Origin: Cloacimonetes bacterium UBA5284 | GTDB lineage: Bacteria > Cloacimonadota > Cloacimonadia > Cloacimonadales > Cloacimonadaceae | Assembly: GCA_002410505.1 (NCBI GenBank) | Contig: DHSO01000042.1 | Span: forward strand, 8,874-72,873 | Length of the DNA: 64,000 nucleotides | Direction of reading: 5' to 3' | Shown here: positions 61,363 through 64,000 of the stretch, piece by piece | Position numbering within the stretch: position 1 is the first letter of the stretch | How the letters are laid out: each line of letters starts with the position of its first letter | The notes under the pieces: generated by a model | Database searches by the model: none | Seen by the model: the letters and a program-made list of their open reading frames with translations, nothing else | What the model was told of the DNA's origin: nothing | Program-made: the position numbers and the translations under genes

Positions 61363-62700
61363 CTAATCCGTAGCTTTCAGCAAGAGTACGGCGATCTCGG
61401 TATGGATGTGTTTTATATCTTTAAACTCTTTGGGCATGCGGAATTGCAATACTTTGTCCACATACTTTTCGGTGATGCTGCCGATACTCCTGCCATCCTG
61501 AGTCTTGAAGGTGAATTTTACTTTATCCACAGTGTAGTTTTCATTGGCCGAAATCTCATAATTCAGCTTCAGCTTGTCGTGATGTTTGTTGGTGAATTCA
61601 GCCAGAGTGATGTATGCCAGCGGTTTGCCAAAAGATACCAGCATATTGTCGCCTTTGTCATTGGCTTTGTCCATCACCACAAAATCCGGCAGGTTCGCCA
61701 GGTTTTCGCGCTTCAGATACCGGTAGCTGTTTGCCGTAACTGCTGCCATTTGCCCGGAATAATCTATGTAGGACAACACGGAAACATAGCGCTCGGGAGT
61801 ATATGCGTCGGCGTCAAAGTCAGCGCTGTGATAATAGACCGAGCTGGCAGACATATTGGGGATTTCGAAGATCTGTGTGGCACTGCTTGTCCAGTTCTCG
61901 GGCAATTCTTTCTCGCCCATCAATGATGCTCGCGGAAAGAGCCATCCCTGCCAAGCAGCGATATCGGCTGCACCGGTAGGCGGCAACCATTCAAAATTCA
62001 TCTTCCCGGCATCTTGCACAAAGCTGGCGTGCATAATGGCCCCGGCATCCGGAGGATTATCTTCCGGGACTATAGACAGCACTTCGGTACCAGGATAGAC
62101 CAGCCCCCGTTCGTTGACGGCGGCCACGCTGTAGTAATATGTGACACCCATCTTGGGGATGGCATATATCCCATCCAATTGAGTCAGTTTCAAGCCGGCA
62201 AAGCCGGTGTCATCTTTCCGGATCAGGCGCGAGCCTTTATGCAAGCGGGAAGCCTTGGTGACAGCCAGCACATTGTAGCGATCTATCACTGTAGCCAAAA
62301 GCTCCGGATCGAGCGGGAATTTGTCGTATAAAGGGCTGTTTTCCGCCTGATCCTTTTCTTTTTTGATGCGCATGGGCGAGCTTTCAAACTCTGCCAAAGG
62401 TTGATCACCGGTATCGTAATAGTATAGATATGGCGCCAAAACACCCAGTTTGGGATCCACTTCCAGATAGGTAAGCAGAAATAGTGAATCCGGGCTTACT
62501 CCGCGATAGATGTTGTATTTGATCACCCTGTGTTCTTTGGAAAGGGGTTTCCACTTCAAGATAATGCCACTGCCATCGTCATCCGGCAGATCCGATACAG
62601 AGAATTCCGCTATCTTTCCGCTGAGGGCGGGAGCGGCAAAAAGTGCGGTGAGGCCACAGAGGAGCAACACCATGATTGATATAAAGAGAGCTTTTTTCAT
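61363..62700 (-). CDS. exported fibronectin type III-like protein
   Basis: The start at MKKALFISIM (62700; an ATG one codon earlier is equal) gives a signal peptide and a 445-residue product. The mature part has two FnIII-like domains: DGSGIILKWKPLSKEHRVIKYNIYRG near the N-terminus, and KMNFEWLPPTGAADI... in the middle. A C-terminal domain of unknown type follows, containing YVDKVLQFRMPKEF and ending in ALLLKATD. The partner genes on both sides encode membrane proteins, so it probably works with them at the periplasmic face. Confidence 0.7.
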   Translation of the reverse strand: MKKALFISIMVLLLCGLTALFAAPALSGKIAEFSVSDLPDDDGSGIILKWKPLSKEHRVIKYNIYRGVSPDSLFLLTYLEVDPKLGVLAPYLYYYDTGDQPLAEFESSPMRIKKEKDQAENSPLYDKFPLDPELLATVIDRYNVLAVTKASRLHKGSRLIRKDDTGFAGLKLTQLDGIYAIPKMGVTYYYSVAAVNERGLVYPGTEVLSIVPEDNPPDAGAIMHASFVQDAGKMNFEWLPPTGAADIAAWQGWLFPRASLMGEKELPENWTSSATQIFEIPNMSASSVYYHSADFDADAYTPERYVSVLSYIDYSGQMAAVTANSYRYLKRENLANLPDFVVMDKANDKGDNMLVSFGKPLAYITLAEFTNKHHDKLKLNYEISANENYTVDKVKFTFKTQDGRSIGSITEKYVDKVLQFRMPKEFKDIKHIHTEIAVLLLKATD

Positions 62701-62804
62701 CATTTCCCCAAAACGGGTATTATATCTTCGGGTTCCCCCGGACGTGTATTTCAAAGAAAGCCCCGGCGCAGCTGTTACGCCGCGCCAGGTCATCCATATT
62801 TATT

Positions 62805-63407
62805 TTACTTCAGGATTCCAAACACATCATTGACCAGGAATTGGATACGTCCGATCAAGAGTGAAATACGAGCCATCACTGTTAACCCGAAAGAGGCTCC
62901 GAAACCGATCATCATATACCACTTACCCACATTAACAAACTTGCCGTAGGCTCCGCTGTGAGCTTTTGAGAAAAAGAAGTACAACAGCACCGCGATGGTA
63001 CCGATGAAGATCAGAAACAGGTTCACGGATTCGATGGGCACCATGGCCTGGCGCATTTGCACCAGTATACTGGCATGAATACCCATCGGCACGCCAATAC
63101 CCACTCCCATCATGGAAAACGCGATTGGATAGCGGGAAAGCCAGCCCAATTTCCGTGAGAAACGGAAGAGATACAGGATACCCATTATCGCAGGAATGAT
63201 CAGCACAAACTGGTGCTTGATCACAATGGTTTGCCATACGTAAGGCACAAACACTCGATTGTATGTATACACCAAGCCATAACCCAGAGAAATGCCCACA
63301 AGCATCTGCTCCGCGGCTTGGTAGAAGGGGTTATCTTTGTACAGGAAGGAGAATATGCACAGAGTGAAAAAAGCTCCAACCAGATTGCTAAATAATTCGA
63401 AACTCAT
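62805..63407 (-). CDS. integral membrane protein of the DUF6754 cluster
   Basis: This 200-residue protein has about six transmembrane helices and short loops (e.g. FVLIIPAIMGILYLF, VNLFLIFIGTIAVLLYFFF, WYMMIGFGASFGLTVMA). The GISLGYGLVYTYNRVF segment near the start has a small-residue-rich turn. No family is known to me. It lies 12 bases after the partial gene at the window edge and ~100 bases before the FnIII-like gene. Confidence 0.75.
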   Translation of the reverse strand: MSFELFSNLVGAFFTLCIFSFLYKDNPFYQAAEQMLVGISLGYGLVYTYNRVFVPYVWQTIVIKHQFVLIIPAIMGILYLFRFSRKLGWLSRYPIAFSMMGVGIGVPMGIHASILVQMRQAMVPIESVNLFLIFIGTIAVLLYFFFSKAHSGAYGKFVNVGKWYMMIGFGASFGLTVMARISLLIGRIQFLVNDVFGILK

Positions 63408-63419
63408 TGCTTCCTCCTC

Positions 63420-64000
63420 TTAGTTCTTCGCCTGACGGGCTTTTTGGATGAAGTAACCGATGTTGCCCAATACGATGAAGACGATGATCATGATATGAGC
63501 CACGCTCTGAGCGTTCATACCTATACGCGCTACCTTGAATTTGTACAGGGTGTTGCGGGTAAGGCGATCAAGCTCGCGATACATAGTCTCACCCATCTGG
63601 CTACGCTGTTCCGGGGTGATCTGAGTTACATCGATTATTACCATATCATCTTCAAGGCTACGCAGGCTGTTCAGCAAAGCCATGTTTTCCGGATATTTCG
63701 CGCTGAAGGCAGCAAACTCGTCCATACTAAATTTTGCTTTGGTCTGAGTAGTAATGAGGGAGAGTTTCTTGCTGGAATCGTCTTCCAGTATTTCGCGGCC
63801 AAATGGACGTCCCGGCAGGATTTGATTGCCATCTTCGTCCACCTTGATGCTATAGTCGATTTTGGGATCGCGATAGGCAGCAAAGATATCCACCAGCTTT
63901 TCATATTCGGCAGCGCCTTTCAGACCGGAAAGCATTCCGATCAACTGTCCGGATTGCAGATAGGGATACATATCGGCAGCCATCACCGCAGTAACGCCAA
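63420..64000 (-). CDS. C-terminal part of a membrane protein of the DUF6754 cluster (5' end outside window)
   Basis: The frame is still open at the window edge: GVTAV continues directly into MAADMYPYLQSGQLIGMLSG, so the GTG/ATG near 63986 is not the true start. The visible ~193 residues include GLKGAAEYEKLV, a soluble stretch, and a last helix (AHIMIIVFIVLGNIGYFI) followed by basic residues. ADMYPYLQSGQ...GGMKGAAEYE-like segments recur, as far as I recall, in DUF6754 neighbours. It is the first visible gene of the cluster. Confidence 0.65.
   Translation of the reverse strand, partial: GVTAVMAADMYPYLQSGQLIGMLSGLKGAAEYEKLVDIFAAYRDPKIDYSIKVDEDGNQILPGRPFGREILEDDSSKKLSLITTQTKAKFSMDEFAAFSAKYPENMALLNSLRSLEDDMVIIDVTQITPEQRSQMGETMYRELDRLTRNTLYKFKVARIGMNAQSVAHIMIIVFIVLGNIGYFIQKARQAKN

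Noticed and set aside
1..64000. CRISPR array
   Set aside because: No regularly spaced identical repeats with unique spacers; the TGCAAA and TGTCCAAG repeats are degenerate and too few.

Overview
The window is a piece of chromosome from a Gram-negative anaerobe. Genes that fit the candidate phylum Cloacimonadota include very large secreted proteins with choice-of-anchor-J-like modules and FlgD/type IX-like C-terminal tails, an Omp28/DsbD thiol-redox operon, Rex, a DUF6754-type membrane protein and a long M29 aminopeptidase. The lineage is inferred from gene content only; there is no marker gene. Every gene I accept lies on the minus strand, so transcription runs from high to low coordinates.

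Layout. 1-5980 is ordinary chromosome: the 5' end of an initiator-type tRNA, a P5C dehydrogenase (pruA) behind a strongly structured leader, phosphonate-type ABC genes (ATPase and binding protein, no permease), a zinc-ribbon protein and nadC. 6164-6329 holds two short arrays of ~21-bp repeats that mark the edge of a foreign island. 6440-33384 is a defence island. 33760-35479 is a decayed Mu/Tn7-like transposition remnant, followed by a small membrane protein gene and a ~560-bp gap with four copies of a TGTCCAAG motif. 36354-64000 is again chromosomal: gldA, wrbA, threonine aldolase, lipoate ligase, a GerW-family protein, a 2391-residue secreted protein, zupT, a six-gene thiol-redox operon, an M29 aminopeptidase, rex and a four-gene cluster of unknown membrane proteins that runs off the right edge.

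The most interesting part is 9237-30184, a ~21-kb chain of overlapping genes that reads as one operon: HTH protein, DUF4007 protein, large ATPase, DndC-like PAPS-reductase-family protein, DndA-like cysteine desulfurase, an ATPase with a PHK...PFFHL N-terminus resembling the phosphorothioate-binding (SBD) domain of McrA-type enzymes, a winged-helix protein of unknown function, an 1807-residue HerA-like ATPase carrying a PD-(D/E)xK nuclease motif (DptH-like), a second DUF4007-like protein and a second large ATPase. The sulfur-handling genes of DNA phosphorothioation (DndA and DndC) are present, but DndB, DndD and DndE are not visible. In their place are two DUF4007 + DE(F/A)GK-ATPase pairs that bracket the sulfur genes and the Dpt-like genes. 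I infer a non-canonical sulfur-based DNA modification system joined to a modification-sensing restriction arm. A STAND NTPase (6440-9181) sits directly downstream.

A second, independent system lies upstream: a three-gene CBASS operon (30394-33384) with an HNH-SAVED effector, a CD-NTase and an E2-like protein (type II-short layout). Function assignments come from motifs read by eye; no database search was possible.
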